Positions 34,870-47,340 of a DNA stretch of 64,000 nt are shown piece by piece. A program made the translations under genes and the position numbers. Below the pieces are notes generated by a model. That model saw only the letters and a list, made by a program, of their open reading frames with translations. It had not been told where the DNA came from and searched no databases. Numbering within the stretch: the stretch's first letter is position 1; every line of letters starts with the position of its first letter. The stretch is from Lateolabrax maculatus (Eukaryota > Chordata > Actinopteri > Acropomatiformes > Lateolabracidae), in the NCBI GenBank assembly GCA_031216445.1, contig CM062197.1, forward strand, positions 4,343,001 through 4,407,000, given 5' to 3'.

Positions 34870-37800
34870 GATTTACTGTTAATTGAGATGTTGGTTAGAT
34901 AGATGTGGTCCTCAAAAAGAATATTTGTCAGTGTTATTTTGCATGGAAAACCAAAAAATTATTTTAAATTGAAATATATATAAATGAAACCAACAGATAA
35001 CATGGATACCAACTTTATCCACAAGCAAAATAATTTCTTTACCATTCAGCAAGACAAATTAAACTGTCCACTGAACGTTGTTGTGTACGGACAGAACATG
35101 TGTAATCCAACCAACTCATTTTATAACTCATTTTGTGTTGAAGTAATGATATGAAGTACATACGCAAATTTAAACGCTAATTTGATTGAAAAAGTTAAAT
35201 ACTAGCAAAAATGTACATTTGTACTATGTGTTCTTAGAGAACATAGAACTAAACACACCATTGAATATCAAACCATTCAATGCCAATCATTTAATACATA
35301 ACAAATGCCACAGCCACATTCATTTATAAAAGTCTAATCAGTGTCTCATCCCTTCACCAAAATGGAACGTTAAACTACAACTCGTTGGCTCGATATCAAA
35401 ACTATGCTTCAAAAATGTCCCAAATAATAGCCTGCCTCACGGTGGCATATGGGAAATATGTGACGCTGTGAACATATTTTTCAGTATGTTTTTCACATTC
35501 ACAGTTTGCAGGGTGTGAACAAGCTACGCACATGTGAAGTGGAAACAGGCATTACTGCTTTCTTATATTGTAAGTCTACAAAATAATAGAGCGAGCAAAA
35601 CATTTTTTTTCCCACAGAGTGGAAACTGACAGTAGCATTTATGAACTCCACACTCCTCTGTTGCGTGAAAAACAATATTATGTTTGGGGCTACTTTGTCA
35701 CACCCTGTCTAAACACATAAATGTGAGTAGTTTTACACCAGAAAATGGCTTTTTTTATTTTTTATTTTTTTACCACAGGTATCACAGACCTCAATGTTCT
35801 CATAACAAAAACTCCTAACTTTTCCAGCTTTACATTCATACTGTAACCACCAAACTTACAATTGCTCTTTCCCACCCACGAGGTTACATCTTTTACAGGC
35901 AGGACCAGTTCCTGTTGTGTTGAATCATGAGCTAAAACTTATGAGTCTTAAATTAGATGCATTAGTTTAGATGAATCAGATCAGTTTACCTTCAGCTCTG
36001 TTACACTCGAATGCCCCCAAATAGATTTCTAATGCATTACACTTAAGACTTTCATAATGTGTGAGAGGCAGAAAACCCGAATCAGTTTCTTCACTTCTTC
36101 CACTTCATACAGTTGAGTGGTCAGGTTATCACACTGTCGTTTGGTGTCTTCACACCACCAAGTCCCAATGCTGTCTGGAGCCATTGGGTTTCCATTACCA
36201 CAAATCCATTCCACCTATTTAAAATTAATGGCTGTGGACCTTCCCTGACCCCTGAGATAAGCCTGGCCAAGTCTATTTCTTGAGAGCACCTTGAGGATTT
36301 GGTTTTCCTGTCCTTATCAATCTATCGTTGAGTAGATGTAGCCTGGACGTGGTCATTTTTGGGTGGTCACTGGATTTTTCTACCTATATTTTCTTTAGGA
36401 TTACACATTAGAAGAGGGTGTGCTGTGGAGTTCAGCTTAAATACTGTTTTATGTATTATTTATATCGTTTTATGTAATCATCGCTTGCAGCAATGTAAGC
36501 AAATACACACTGATTGACCATAAAATAATAAGAATACCTTGCAGTGCAAAAACCTTGCACATCCCTTACTTAACTTACTTAAAATGTTTATTATTTTGTT
36601 GAGACTGCAACTAGTTGTTTCTGTTGATTTCAGTGTTTCTAATATTTTGTCCGTCTCTCCCAATACAAACTACAGCCAACAGTGACCATAGAGTTGAATC
36701 AACATCTTTTTGACTAACACGACTATTGTAGTATTTTGTTTTGTATAATGCTGTAATATTTGGTACAGCACCACAAAAAAAACAAAAACACCTTCATTCA
36801 CACTTATAGTATGTCATGTATCGATGCATGTTAGCATTAGAAATAACGTATTTTTGCATTTCTTCTCTCCTGTTTGGAAATATTTAGCATGGTGCTCAAT
36901 GATAAGACTGATGCTATTTAAAACTTTTCTTTTTGTCACCAAATCCCATGAAAAGACCTGAATCAACAACGTGTTTGTCCCTCACACAGTAACTTCCAAC
37001 TGACCTGTGGCACTCAGCCCCAGGCCCAGTGGTTTCAACCAAAATTGTTGATATGAAAAATATATAATATAAAAAAGAGCACCAGCCTTATCCTTTAGGT
37101 TCAATTTGAGGTAACAAACAGAGTAAAGCTGGGGAAAAAATGGAGAGCTACAGTATTTCTCCTGTGTTACAATTGTATCTAATTACTCTCAGTGTGAATA
37201 ACCTCTGCTATATTATCTTCCCTTTATGGCAGCTGGATGGAAATGTAGACAAAGGCTCTTGTGAAATGTAGCTTATCCATATTTGAGCACCAGCATTTGT
37301 CCTACATTTTCAGTGCTAAGTGTACACAATCTACCAGATGGCACTGTAAACACACACACTCCAGAATGTAAAATTTCACCCGTAAAAGAGCCCTCGATGC
37401 ATAATGTTACACTGTTATAAGCCGAGCTTACTCTTACTCATTTCCCTGGCTGCTCTTATCCACCATGAAAATGCAGGCCTTTCTGTTCAAAGTCATGAGA
37501 TGCACAAGGCAGTGTAGTCAGCCACCACCCATGACAGGGTGAATGGTGGGAAGGGGTGAGGATTGGGCGTGTTGGGGACATTACCCTGGGCTCCTTTTTT
37601 CTCCTGCACCCTGAGGACACGGCCATTGGTGGTGGAGGGAGGTTTCACAGCCTTATCAGCAGGAGAGCACCCAGCGCTCTAATCGCCGGGTCCCAGAGAC
37701 AGCCGGAGGTAAAGGGAGAGTGGATGAGTGAGCAACATCCAAGGAGAGAAAAGAGGAGGAGGAAGGAGAGAAGGGAAAAAGGCAATGTTTATACCGCTTA

Positions 37801-38689
37801 GGTTACATCAAGTGACAGCTGCTTTACAGTTCAGTGCATAACTGAGTAGAAATCCTTTTGGTGAGACGAGACAAGTGCAGATTCTGTCCCACGGCACATT
37901 GTTGGTGATGAAATATAGAGACTTCGCAGTTGCATCACAAATCTCTTAGCAACCACAGCAGGTGCCATCTTGAAAGAATCGTTAAGAGGCAGCTACATGC
38001 AAACAGACCTGAAAAGACGTGTTATGTTTTGACTAAGTCAGCTGTCCTACCATTGACCCTTGCTCTTTCACTCCATTCCTCCTGCTTTTAGCCTGTTTCA
38101 GTCCAGGAATTTGAGGGAGTTCAACAAATTGAACAAAATACTGTTTTTGTTTTGCATAAATATTGCAAGGATTTGCCAAAGCTGAAGTGAAGTTGAAAGA
38201 GTACTGGCAAAACCGCAGACGGCAGAAGGGAAAAGAATACAAGGAGCTATGTAGATGTTGGTACAGATACAGATGATGATTCAGCAAGTCCAGTTGGGAG
38301 CCTCATCAAATGCCAAGGCAATGCACAGTGTCCTATAATGTGCAGAGCATTTGAGAGTGATCTGCCGTTTGTAGTTATCTGTACAGCATTATGCAACTAT
38401 TGCCACCATATGGCTTGGCCTGTAGAAAGGGTGGCTAACATAAGGTAGCGTGGGTTGATCTGCAGTATTCAATTTTCATTATTCAAGTGATTGACTGCAT
38501 AAAAAGAGAAGAGACGTGCAGACAGAAACTTTTTTTTTGTATAAGAAGCAGCACTAGTCAAAGTCACGGTCAGAGCAGATAGCCTTACAGCTGGCCCAAA
38601 ACAAATGAAGCTTATCTTCGCTACTGCTACTTTTTTAGGTTCAGTACTGTATGAACTGGGTCCAAGCTGATATGGAGACATTTTTACTT
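34870..38689. other. Noncoding DNA, no feature supported
   Basis: Nearly 4 kb. 37530-37720 is G+C-richer, with CCGG/CGCC sites and a GGAG-GTAAAG donor-like string near 37706, but its upstream acceptor is poor. 37735-37790 is purine-rich (GAGGAGGAAGG). Otherwise A+T-rich and plain. Confidence 0.45.
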
Positions 38690-38830
38690 CTGGGCATGCT
38701 ATAGATGTACGAGCCCCAAGGACCACCGTGGTCACGGTTAAAAGAAACCGACGTTGACTGTCAGCAGGGAATGGGAACTTGTTAAAGTCTGACGTTTTGT
38801 TGACCCGACCTCCTTCCTATGCAGACTTTG
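38690..38830 (+). mobile_element. Interspersed repeat, family A fragment
   Basis: GTGGTCACGGTTAAAAGAAA, CCGACGTTGACTGTC, GTTAAAGTCTGACG and TTTTGTTGACCCGACC follow the same order as the 3' half of the 23.3 kb copy. The 5' half is missing. Confidence 0.5.
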
Positions 38831-39471
38831 CTGCTCTACAATAACGGTATCTGACTAGGTCCTTTGTGCATATTTTCAAAGTAGAATTGAATCTCTAAAA
38901 TTTCAGAAAGTCAGACAAAGGTGAAATGATAGGAAAGTAGATTTGTACTTTTCTAACTGTTCATGCATTTATGTTGAAATTAAACAGCTGTTAAGCCATA
39001 TTCATTCAAAAAAATAAAAACTTTTTTGAAGGACACAAATAAGAAAATGTTTTTTTTCTACTATATGTTTTAAATTGTGAAGCAATACAGGTAAAGCAGC
39101 TTGATTGCCTGCAGGCTGCATATTTTGTCAACTCTCCATGAGTTTGTAATAAAATAAGGAAGCGCTACAGGCAGTAAATAATAGATTAATATTCTATCAA
39201 AAAGCTTTGAAGCCGCAAGAATCCAGGTATGGTTGTAACCCCAGAGCTCAGTGTGATAGAGCACATAGTGTTCCATTCTCCACACTTGATTTACTGCTGC
39301 GACTGGTTTAAAAGAAAGACAATAGGATTGGTGCTATTGATAATTAGTTTTTAATGTGCCACACTCATCATGTCCAATTTCATGCCCCTTAGGCAGCTGA
39401 TCACAGATTTAATCAACACATTATTGCTTGCTATACTTAAACTGACTGGAGGGAGGGCTTCTCTGTGTATG
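38831..39471. other. Noncoding DNA, no feature seen
   Basis: A+T-rich single-copy sequence. Confidence 0.5.
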
Positions 39472-39487
39472 AGTGTGTGTGTGTGTG
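39472..39487 (+). repeat. Short (TG)n tract
   Basis: About eight TG units. The next 60 bp are rich in GAGAG. Confidence 0.85.
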
Positions 39488-41039
39488 CTGGTAGGAGTGT
39501 GAAGGAGAGAGAGTGTTAGCGTGTGTTTGTGGGATCGAGAAGTGAGCGAGAGAGGTTGTCAGCATGTGCATCCATCCCAGCAACGTCCTTCTTTGATAGA
39601 CATCGAATATGTGTTCCAGGCCATTAACCAGGAGCTACGTTTGAAGATGACGTGCTTGGGAGCGTGTGGTGGTGCTGTGTTGCAGGACGCCATTGTTATT
39701 ATTGTGTTTCTAGTGAAGAGGAGAGTGTCCAGGCCTCCCTTCACCCGATGAATACAGATGAAAGCAGGGCTTCTTTTGTGTTTTTGTTACTAGGTGAGGT
39801 TTGCTTGGTTTTTAAAACACGTGTTTCTGGATACTGAGACCATTATACAAATGCTCGGTGTTTCAGCGTTGGGACCAAATGAAACATTGATCCGGTTTTT
39901 GTCCTTTCTCCAAAAAAGACAATATTCCTACTAAGCTGTTTACATGGCTAATGAAAACTAATATTCCACTAATATTGCTGTTGACATGCAGCCGTACATA
40001 CTTAAACGCCACCGGTTCAAAACATGTTGATATCAAAGTCTTTCAAAATGTTTAAAAGTAGGCGTGTTTCTCGTTCAGACGAAGAGCGTGGGCTTTTCTT
40101 TTGGGCAGCATCTGTACCGCAGCCTGGAAAACTGTTGGTTTGTTTACCGTAAACAGGCAAGAGGCCATGTGCCGCAAACTGCGGTAAAAACCCCGACTGA
40201 GACGCATATTTCAAATGTGCTGTATACATGTGCAAGGAATGCTCCTAAAACCTGAATAATATCGCCATGTTCCATATGTCATAATTGGAAAATGCTACAT
40301 TTAGAATAAGGCCTAATTTGGAATCCATCCAAACAGAATATGCAGTTTACATGACCTGTATTATATTCTGAATAATAGTGGAATATTACTGTGCATGTAA
40401 ACATAGTCATTGTTTTAAATTCAAAGGTGTTAAAGGTCTCAACTGCAGAATATCAATATATTCCTTAGATCCACAAGTAGTGTGATTTATGCAATAAAAG
40501 ATCTTATACTATATAGTTTGGTTTCTCTTTTTATAGGAATGAGTCTGGTGATCATTTACCTTTTGTCTAGCACCGCAGTCAAAATATCCTTTTGACTAAC
40601 ATGTTGTTCAAATCATCTGACTTTTCCAGTTGTCAGCATTTTACCTGTGAGTTGCTGTGTTCAGTACAGTGTTATGTAAAAATAAAATTAATTATCCTTA
40701 AACTTGCAACTGCAAAATGTACTTTTATGCATAAATGTAAAAATATTGTATTCTTATTATAAAACTTATATCTTTCTTTTGTGTTTTGCTTTTGAACAGT
40801 TTGAATACATTAATCCGTCTTTGCTTCACTTTTGCTGAAAATTACTATTTTTAACTCTAATCAGTTGCATTTTTGTGCTTGGCTGCTGTTGGTTTTGTCT
40901 CTGACAAGAACTTCTGCCCACTGCTCACAACAAAGAGACTCTAATACGTTGTCGGGCTAGGGAGTGAGTATAGAGGAATAGAAAAAGGCAGAAATACAGA
41001 CAACTGGAGCCAGAAAGAGTAGTGGCTGTGTTTATCTTG
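39488..41039. other. Noncoding DNA, no feature supported
   Basis: 39590-39750 stays open in two plus-strand frames, one ending in a hydrophobic run. Neither gives a recognisable protein. The rest is A+T-rich. Confidence 0.45.
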
Positions 41040-41440
41040 AACTACTTAGCTTCCTGGCCGTGAGTCAAAGAGAGAGACATTGGGAGGTAGTGGAGGCCTT
41101 CATTAAATGCAGCTCAGGCCCTGGTGAAACCCTGGTTAATGTCCCTATCATCTCTGGAGTGGTCCAACGTCTAGCTCTCTGTCCAAATGACTCATGTTTA
41201 ATGCATCTCTGCAGTCCTTGTCATTTAACCTCACCTCTGGAGGTTGGAGGTTGGGGTGGGAAAGCGAAAGCTCCCACAAGACCCATAAGGGGCAAAGCGA
41301 CCGTGCAGTTATTCTTCACCCGCTCTCCATTTACTTAACATGGGGAGAGCTGCTCCATGTCTCGCCTATTGCTGTGTAATCTCCCCAAAGCAAACCCCCC
41401 TCACCCCACCGCACTGCATGAAGCTGAACTCCAGGGTGGT
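41040..41440. promoter_or_regulatory. Candidate conserved noncoding block
   Basis: Evenly composed non-repetitive sequence contains ATGACTCATG (AP-1-like, near 41187), TTTAATGCAT and a small direct repeat, GGAGGTT/GGAGGTT (about 41238-41252). Regulatory role inferred. Confidence 0.25.
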
Positions 41441-42263
41441 CCTGGTTGACTATGTTGCTCTCTGAAGCACTTTGTTACTCTGCTTCCCGTGTGCTACGGC
41501 TGAATGCTTAAGCAGGGGACAAGTGATGCTATGCTGGGAGACTTTATGACTTAGCAGTTTACCTTTTTTTAGGTGAGCGTTCCAGTTTATAGCTTTGGTA
41601 AAAGTTTTTTAGGAGAGGTTGAAGGCAAACGCCATCAAATGTAATATTTATATGTTTTATAGATTCTATTCAGATTGCACATTAAACACTGAACAGTTGG
41701 AAAATGAATGCAGTAACTTGGAAATTAATACGTGATCGAACAACATGTCGTACGACTTAGTCTGTTTGAGGCATACTGAGGCCTTTAAGCTTGCAGACAT
41801 ACATATCCTTGGATTCAATAAGAGCAAATGAGCACCAGATCAGACAGATACATCTATACCACAAATGGGGCTATGTAACAGGATGTAAAAGAGCTGAAAT
41901 GCTCTTTGTTTCACTTGATCTTCACGCTGCATTTTCCTCAGATTTTCCCTGCTTACATGCAAAGACTGCCTCCCTCTCACTCCTCTTCTCCGTCACTTAC
42001 ACACACCCACTCAATCTCTGCCTCTCTTTCTTGCTCTGGATAATGGTAATTAGAATATCACCATGATTGAAATTTGGCAAAAGTTGAAGAGGAAATAGGT
42101 TTTCTAATCAAAAGCTGCCTCGTAGCTGGAATCCTGATGCTTACTTGGCTGAAAAATCTTCTTCAACGATGGGGACCTAAATGGATGCCAGACTCTATAT
42201 TGAGGGCCAACACTGCTCTTTCCCTGAGTTGGATTTTATTAAGATGTCTCTTGGTGATTTTAT
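41441..42263. other. Noncoding DNA, no feature seen
   Basis: No exon or repeat recognised. Frames up to 91 codons lack domains. Confidence 0.5.
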
Positions 42264-42323
42264 ACATACACACACACACACATATATCTATATATGCGTG
42301 TGTGTGTGTGTGTGTGTGTGTGT
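42264..42323 (+). repeat. Compound CA-TA-TG microsatellite, self-complementary
   Basis: A CA run, a short TA core and a TG run form one large inverted repeat. 42264-42286 can pair with 42291-42313 across a 4-nt TCTA loop, with one A-C mismatch and one T-G pair. It is able to form a cruciform or, in transcripts, a hairpin. Alternating purine-pyrimidine sequence also favours Z-DNA. Confidence 0.92.
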
Positions 42324-42424
42324 AAATAAAAAGTTTGACATGAAAATGTTCAACTATAGAATAAAGATATTAAATATCAGCATAAAATATCATGTTTTCC
42401 GCAACATTTCAGTATAAGTAGTTA

Positions 42425-42695
42425 GGTTGACATTTTGGGAAATTTGGGAAGTTGGAGGCAAGTGGAAAAAGCTACCCTGGCTCTGTTTATAATGTAAAAA
42501 AAGAAAATCCACCTACAGGCACTTATAAAGCTCACTAGTTTACATGTTATATATAAACTGTTCATTCCTTACAAGAACACAAGTATAAAAGCGACAAGTT
42601 GTGGTTGTACGGGGGTTTATGTGCTCGCCTGTTTCTTGGCTGGGAGCAGTGACTTCCTGGAGTCCCTGCTGGTTGCCTGGCAACATCACGCTGTT
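42425..42695 (+). mobile_element. Percomorph interspersed repeat
   Basis: TTGACATTTTGGGAAAT, then CTACCCTGGCTCTGTT, AAATCCACCTACAGGCACTT, ATAAAGCTCACTAGTTTACA, GCGACAAGTTGTGGTTGTAC, TTATGTGCTCGCCTG, TTTCTTGGCTGGGAGCAGTG, ACTTCCTGGAGTCCC and CTGCTGGTTGCCTGGCAACA. I clearly recall this order as one of the commonest percomorph repeats. Relative to that memory, the part after GGGAAAT is shortened. No coding capacity. Confidence 0.8.
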
Positions 42696-43191
42696 GCTGT
42701 CATTTCTGTGTTGATGCGGTACACACATTTATTAACCTGTGCTGACTCTGTTCCTGCTTTATTCCGCCAAACTATGCATGAAAGCCAATAGCAATGTCCA
42801 TGTCTGCACCGTGCCACAGTTCAGAGTTTTGGTGTATCACTGTCTAAATGCTGTTTGTGAAAAATTATATTTCAGGGGATATTTATAATTCTGTAGACGT
42901 GAGGCAGTAAACCAGCCAACTATAGATGAAAGATGTTAGCAAAAGATATCATCTTCAGCCAAATGAATTTGGCTTTGGAGTTAAAACTTTACACTTTCTT
43001 ACTGTCTTTGAAAGCAGCTGTGGTCTTTCAATGATTTTCTTTTGAAGCATGAATTATTTCCCTTTGCATTCTTACCTGACCTCTCCTGTACATTACAAGC
43101 ATGCACCTCTATGCATTGGCAGATGGGGGCAATTCACTTTAAATGGGGCTTTGGATGCTAACCTCCCTTTCTGTTTTTTTTCCCCTTCTAC
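42696..43191. other. Noncoding DNA upstream of the microexon candidate
   Basis: A+T-rich. It ends in a T-rich then C/T-rich tract from about 43161 that could serve as the polypyrimidine tract for 43222. Confidence 0.5.
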
Positions 43192-43214
43192 CCTCCTCCT
43201 CCTCCTCCTCCTCC
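43192..43214 (+). repeat. (CCT)n trinucleotide repeat
   Basis: About eight CCT units form part of a long pyrimidine tract directly upstream of an AG acceptor. The opposite strand reads as poly-Arg and is not a gene. Confidence 0.93.
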
Positions 43215-43221
43215 AACACAG

Positions 43222-43239
43222 GAGCTGCACAGTACCCAG
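43222..43239 (+). other. Candidate 18-nt microexon
   Basis: A pyrimidine tract of about 50 nt ends CCAACACAG (AG at 43220-43221). The candidate exon GAGCTGCACAGTACCCAG follows, then GTAAGCC, a strong donor starting at 43240. Eighteen nucleotides keep the frame and no phase contains a stop: ELHSTQ (phase 0), SCTVP or AAQYP in the others. Vertebrate neural microexons are typically 3-27 nt, frame-preserving and have strong upstream pyrimidine tracts. I cannot assign a host gene. The sites may be fortuitous next to a CCT microsatellite. Confidence 0.3.
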
Positions 43240-44279
43240 GTAAGCCTTCCCAACGTCTCCTTTTCTTCTCCTCACCACATTCTCCCACCAGATCCAAGCT
43301 TTCCATCTTCTGTCTCTTGTCAGGACATGCTTCCTCTCAGCATCTAGTGTTGGAGTAGTGCGACCGACCCACAGCCTTTCTCCATCTCGGTCTCCCTCAG
43401 TCCCGCTCACATTGGGATTTCTAGCTGCCTCTCTCTTGCATTCTCCACAGTCCATTTCTTCCAAATCTCATACTGCTGTTGTTTCTGACTGACACATTTT
43501 CAGTTACTTACCAATGGTCTAAGTAGTGCAAGCTGTGGTGTCTTAGTGAACACTGCAGTTAATCAGATAGTGTTAATACAGAAAAACAACTCAGTATTGT
43601 CTCAAAATGACAAAACTTTGAATGAAACCTTTTGTAAGTAATAATAATTAAATTCTCTTCGGTTGGGTTAGGTTCTTAGCTCTGACTGCATCTATGTAGC
43701 AGACCTGCTGCTGAAAGAATAATTACAATATCTATCTTTCACTGCTTTGGTATTGATTTTCATTGCTGCAACATTTCAATTAGCTATTAATTACTTAATA
43801 TTTCACAGGTTTCATTCTTGAGATATGAATGTTGTCTTTCAAATCAAGATTTGAAATGCTTAATAAACCTCTAATTCATTTTGAACATAACAAGCATGTG
43901 CATGAAGTGCAGAGTTTAGCTGTTGACAACCAATGAAAGCCAGGTTTCTCTTGACGTTCTGCTCCGTATGTTTGGACTTGCAGCAGTTATGTCCATTGTG
44001 TTGCTCACAGTGCCAGTGCACTTACAGAACTGTGACATGGTTCCATGATCATGAATTTGTCTTTTGTAGCCAACAACAAAAACACAAATGTTTATTATAA
44101 AGGCCTGGTTCTTTCTGCAGTTGAGGTAAATAAAAGCCGTGCCTGCATTTTGAGAATTTATGGTAGATCAAGTTTTGGATGATAAAAAAAAAACAAAAAC
44201 ATTATTTGCATGGTCAGAATGTGCTTCCATAGACCCTCGTGAGAAAGGAAATTGTATGATGTAAATCAACTCACTCTGC
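43240..44279. other. Noncoding DNA, no feature seen
   Basis: 43240-43450 is C/T-rich, and the rest is A+T-rich and plain. Confidence 0.5.
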
Positions 44280-44590
44280 CTCTGTAGCTGCCTTCACTCC
44301 CCCTCTCCCCTCTCTCTGCCTTTTAATCCAATTAGCAGTGCCAGCGACAGTTATTTATATGTACATGAATTAGAACTGAACAGTAAGAGATCCTCCCTCG
44401 GGGCTGATTGGACGGAGCCCAGTCCTTCACAGGCCTGTTCTCGGTCACAAACCTACCCTGCTGCCACCAAGCAGTGGTGGTCTCTGCAGCTGATTGCCAA
44501 CAAAGCAACAACAGAAACTCGCAACAAGATGCACTGCCAGTGACGTTCATCATCTCATCTGACTTTAATGTGAAAACCAAATCAGTGCGC
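44280..44590. promoter_or_regulatory. Candidate conserved noncoding block
   Basis: TTAATCCAATTAGCAGTG (about 44324) combines a CCAAT core and an ATTAG homeodomain core. It is followed by non-repetitive, G+C-richer sequence to about 44550. Inferred from composition and motifs only. Confidence 0.28.
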
Positions 44591-46179
44591 ACTTTTTTTC
44601 CTCAGCAGCGGAAAACTCCATCTTCTCAATGTTATCTTTTCTAAAACTGTCAAGACTAAAGAAATATTTGACGCATTCAAATTGGGACACTCTAATAAGC
44701 TGTCTTCTCAGTGTTAAGGATCATCTTAGATCTGTGTTTCTGTTGCATTGCTTTACGTTCGACCGAAATAGTAGATTTGCCAAATGAGTATGTAAGCTGC
44801 CAAATATGTCTCTCTTACCCTTTTGAACTGTTTGCCAATGATTGCAGTGCTTCAGATGGTTAAAAAGAGTTATGTTGCAATATTGGCAGCATAACACATT
44901 TAAGGTTTTAAGTACAATATGTTTGAAATTCATTTTTAGACATTTTCAGAAGTTGGATTCATTATCGATGCCCTTTTTAGTCCAGTCACGGAGACGTTTT
45001 CAGTTGTTAGTCTGCAAAGTCACTCGCATAATTATACACTTAAAATTAATTATGAGGCAATTAAAGAAGTTGATCAAAGTTCCAGACAGCATCTTTTGGC
45101 TTAAATAAATAGAAATCAACCCTAGGATTGCATTAGCTTTTGATTAATCTTCATTTATTCTCACTATGGAAAAAAGAGCCCTTCTTGCGTGCCAAGTGTT
45201 TTCAAAGTATACAATAAATAAAACTGAAAATAAAAGTAAGTAAAGTAAGCTAGAGATCCCATGTAAACATATGAAGATAAAAACAACAAAAAACACTAAT
45301 ATTATACCCTTAAACTGTAATACAAAGCCAGCCTCAAATATGATGAGATAAGTGTACCTACAATTATGGGTAATTATAAAGATTGGTGGCAAATGAAAGA
45401 AAAAGCATGTGAGGTATTTGGCTACCACGACCTTTCAGAACAGCAGCAACACTCCCACTCCCATCAATACTCAGTGAGCCATCGTGTCCTGTGTGGAAGC
45501 ATTCACATTCTGTTTCCCCACTAATTTATACCGATTTTCCTTCCTTATTTGTGTACTATCGATACCTAAATGCGACTCAATGCAATTTTTCAGGCACAGC
45601 GAAGACGACGGATCCTAGGTGCCTTGATGATGATACCTTGAGATGTTGTTTGTTGCCCAACATTATACACTGAGAGATTGATCAGAGAGTTAATTGTTAA
45701 AGCATCTACAAGTACTGGAGTCAAACACAATGGATGAAAACAAGTCTGACTGACACTTCGCAAGGAACAATAACATTCATTAACTAAGAAACTGCAGAAA
45801 ATGTACTTTATAGTAATATATTTTTATGATTCTTATTTTAGTGTTAGTGGTAGTAGTGGATTATAGATTTTTGTAGGCTCAGCTGGACAATTTGAAAGTA
45901 GGTTATTTTCTTTACTTCACTTGAGTGAACACGTGCTAAAAATGGACCATTTGTTAAAAGACCAGAGAGCAATGCAAAATATTTCTTGTCGTCAAAGTGC
46001 TTGCTCAGTTGACGCGCCACTACAGACGAGCCTTTTCTCTTCCTGCGTGGGTGACTCGTGTATTTGTTCTGTATGCCAATCAATAGGATGGAAGGCATGA
46101 GAGGATGGAGGTGGGCTGAGGGACGCAGCAGTTAAACACAAGGAGTCTTATCCATATGTGCACAGAGAGAGGCTCTTTA
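44591..46179. other. Noncoding DNA, no feature supported
   Basis: The 94-codon minus-strand frame at 45144-45428 is a hydrophobic translation of T-rich sequence, not a credible membrane protein. A TTTTTCAG string near 45584 has no partner donor. Confidence 0.5.
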
Positions 46180-46238
46180 AACACACACAACCACACGCAC
46201 TCGCATACACAAGCACACACACACACACACACACACCC
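46180..46238 (+). repeat. (CA)n microsatellite
   Basis: Interrupted CA units are followed by a pure (CA)13 run at 46212-46237. Confidence 0.93.
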
Positions 46239-47159
46239 AGAGTACAGCTCAGATTAATGACTAAATCAATCACACGCATACAGTGTTTGCTTGTCATCCT
46301 CTGTGCTTTTCTTTTATAACACAGGTTCAATTTCCCAAGCTACTGAAGCTCTATCAGCGTTTCCTCAGAATATGTATTCAGCAAGGTCATCTCTCACTGC
46401 ACCAAGAAAATTTCCCAACCACAGGGTGTGTCTTTGCTATTGCAATGTCAATAGTCCCGCGTCCGATGCGTTGCAATCTACATTTGTCAATACAGGAGCT
46501 GCTTTGAGCTACGCTGTGAGCTAAAGATTCAGCTCGCTCATTAAATAGACCTTGTTTTGACTCCTGTTGACTGATTTATTCAGGTTATAACTGCAATGAA
46601 TTTGGAATCTCGTTCAAGCTCTCAAGTAGTGAAATAGATAAATAAGTGATAATTACTTGTGATAAAACTGGTCAGGTCAAACCTTTAGTTACTAATTTAG
46701 CAAGCAAAAAATGTCTCTTTCAAAACATTCAAGTATTGATTCTACCACCACCTTGTTATTTTGACAGGAGCCTGGGAGGGAAGACAATTAATACAATCTA
46801 GAATATGAGTAGGATGAGCTATAAAAAAATTACGATTGAAATTACACTTTACTGGTAGCAGACAGGTCGGACTCCCTGCTCGTGTCCGTGGTGAGGGAAC
46901 ACACAGAGCTCAGTTAAAGCTCTTTCATGTGGGCAGATGGTGTTTTAATGTCCTCTAAAAACCTCAAAAACAGGATTACAATCACAGATGATTTACTTGA
47001 TTACTACAACCTACTGAATGGTTGCAGGTTACTGGACTCAAACCTAAACCAAAACAAGTAACCCCTGGCAAATAATGCCTGTATATTTAAATTCATATAA
47101 GAGTATGCATACAAGTATAACTCAATAATATTAACCATAACAACATACAGTATGGTTTA
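46239..47159. other. Noncoding DNA; splice-like string noted
   Basis: TTTTATAACACAG at about 46313-46325 resembles an acceptor, and the following about 180 bp stay open in two frames. No matching donor or recognisable peptide was found. Confidence 0.4.
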
Positions 47160-47340
47160 AGATGCTAACGCCTTCTTATCGCGTCACGTCCCTTGTTTGC
47201 TTTACGGGCGGATTGGCCGCAGTCTGACCGGGCTTGGTTGTGACGTGATCTGGTGCACTGAGAGCGTAATAAAATCTGAACGGTTGAGCTTCGACCAGAC
47301 ACGTCTCGATTGTGAAGGAGAATGTCATGGCGCAGCTCTT
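47160..47340. promoter_or_regulatory. CpG-containing block with paired CRE-like sites
   Basis: In otherwise CpG-poor DNA this stretch holds about ten CpGs, a TCACGTC site (47184-47190) and an inverted partner TGACGTGA (47241-47248), plus an inverted CCAAT box (GATTGG near 47211). The arrangement resembles a small CpG-type promoter or enhancer, or a young repeat not yet depleted of CpG. No transcript start can be seen from sequence. Confidence 0.3.

Noticed and set aside
43093..43464. 123-codon minus-strand frame with poly-Arg
   Set aside because: The Arg run is the CCT repeat read in reverse. No other protein feature.
45144..45428. Hydrophobic 94-codon minus frame resembling a membrane protein
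   Set aside because: Hydrophobicity follows from T-rich codons. No conserved motif or flanking gene structure.
46283..46524. Two frames after an acceptor-like TTTTATAACACAG
   Set aside because: No donor found and the peptides are unfamiliar. Kept only as a note.
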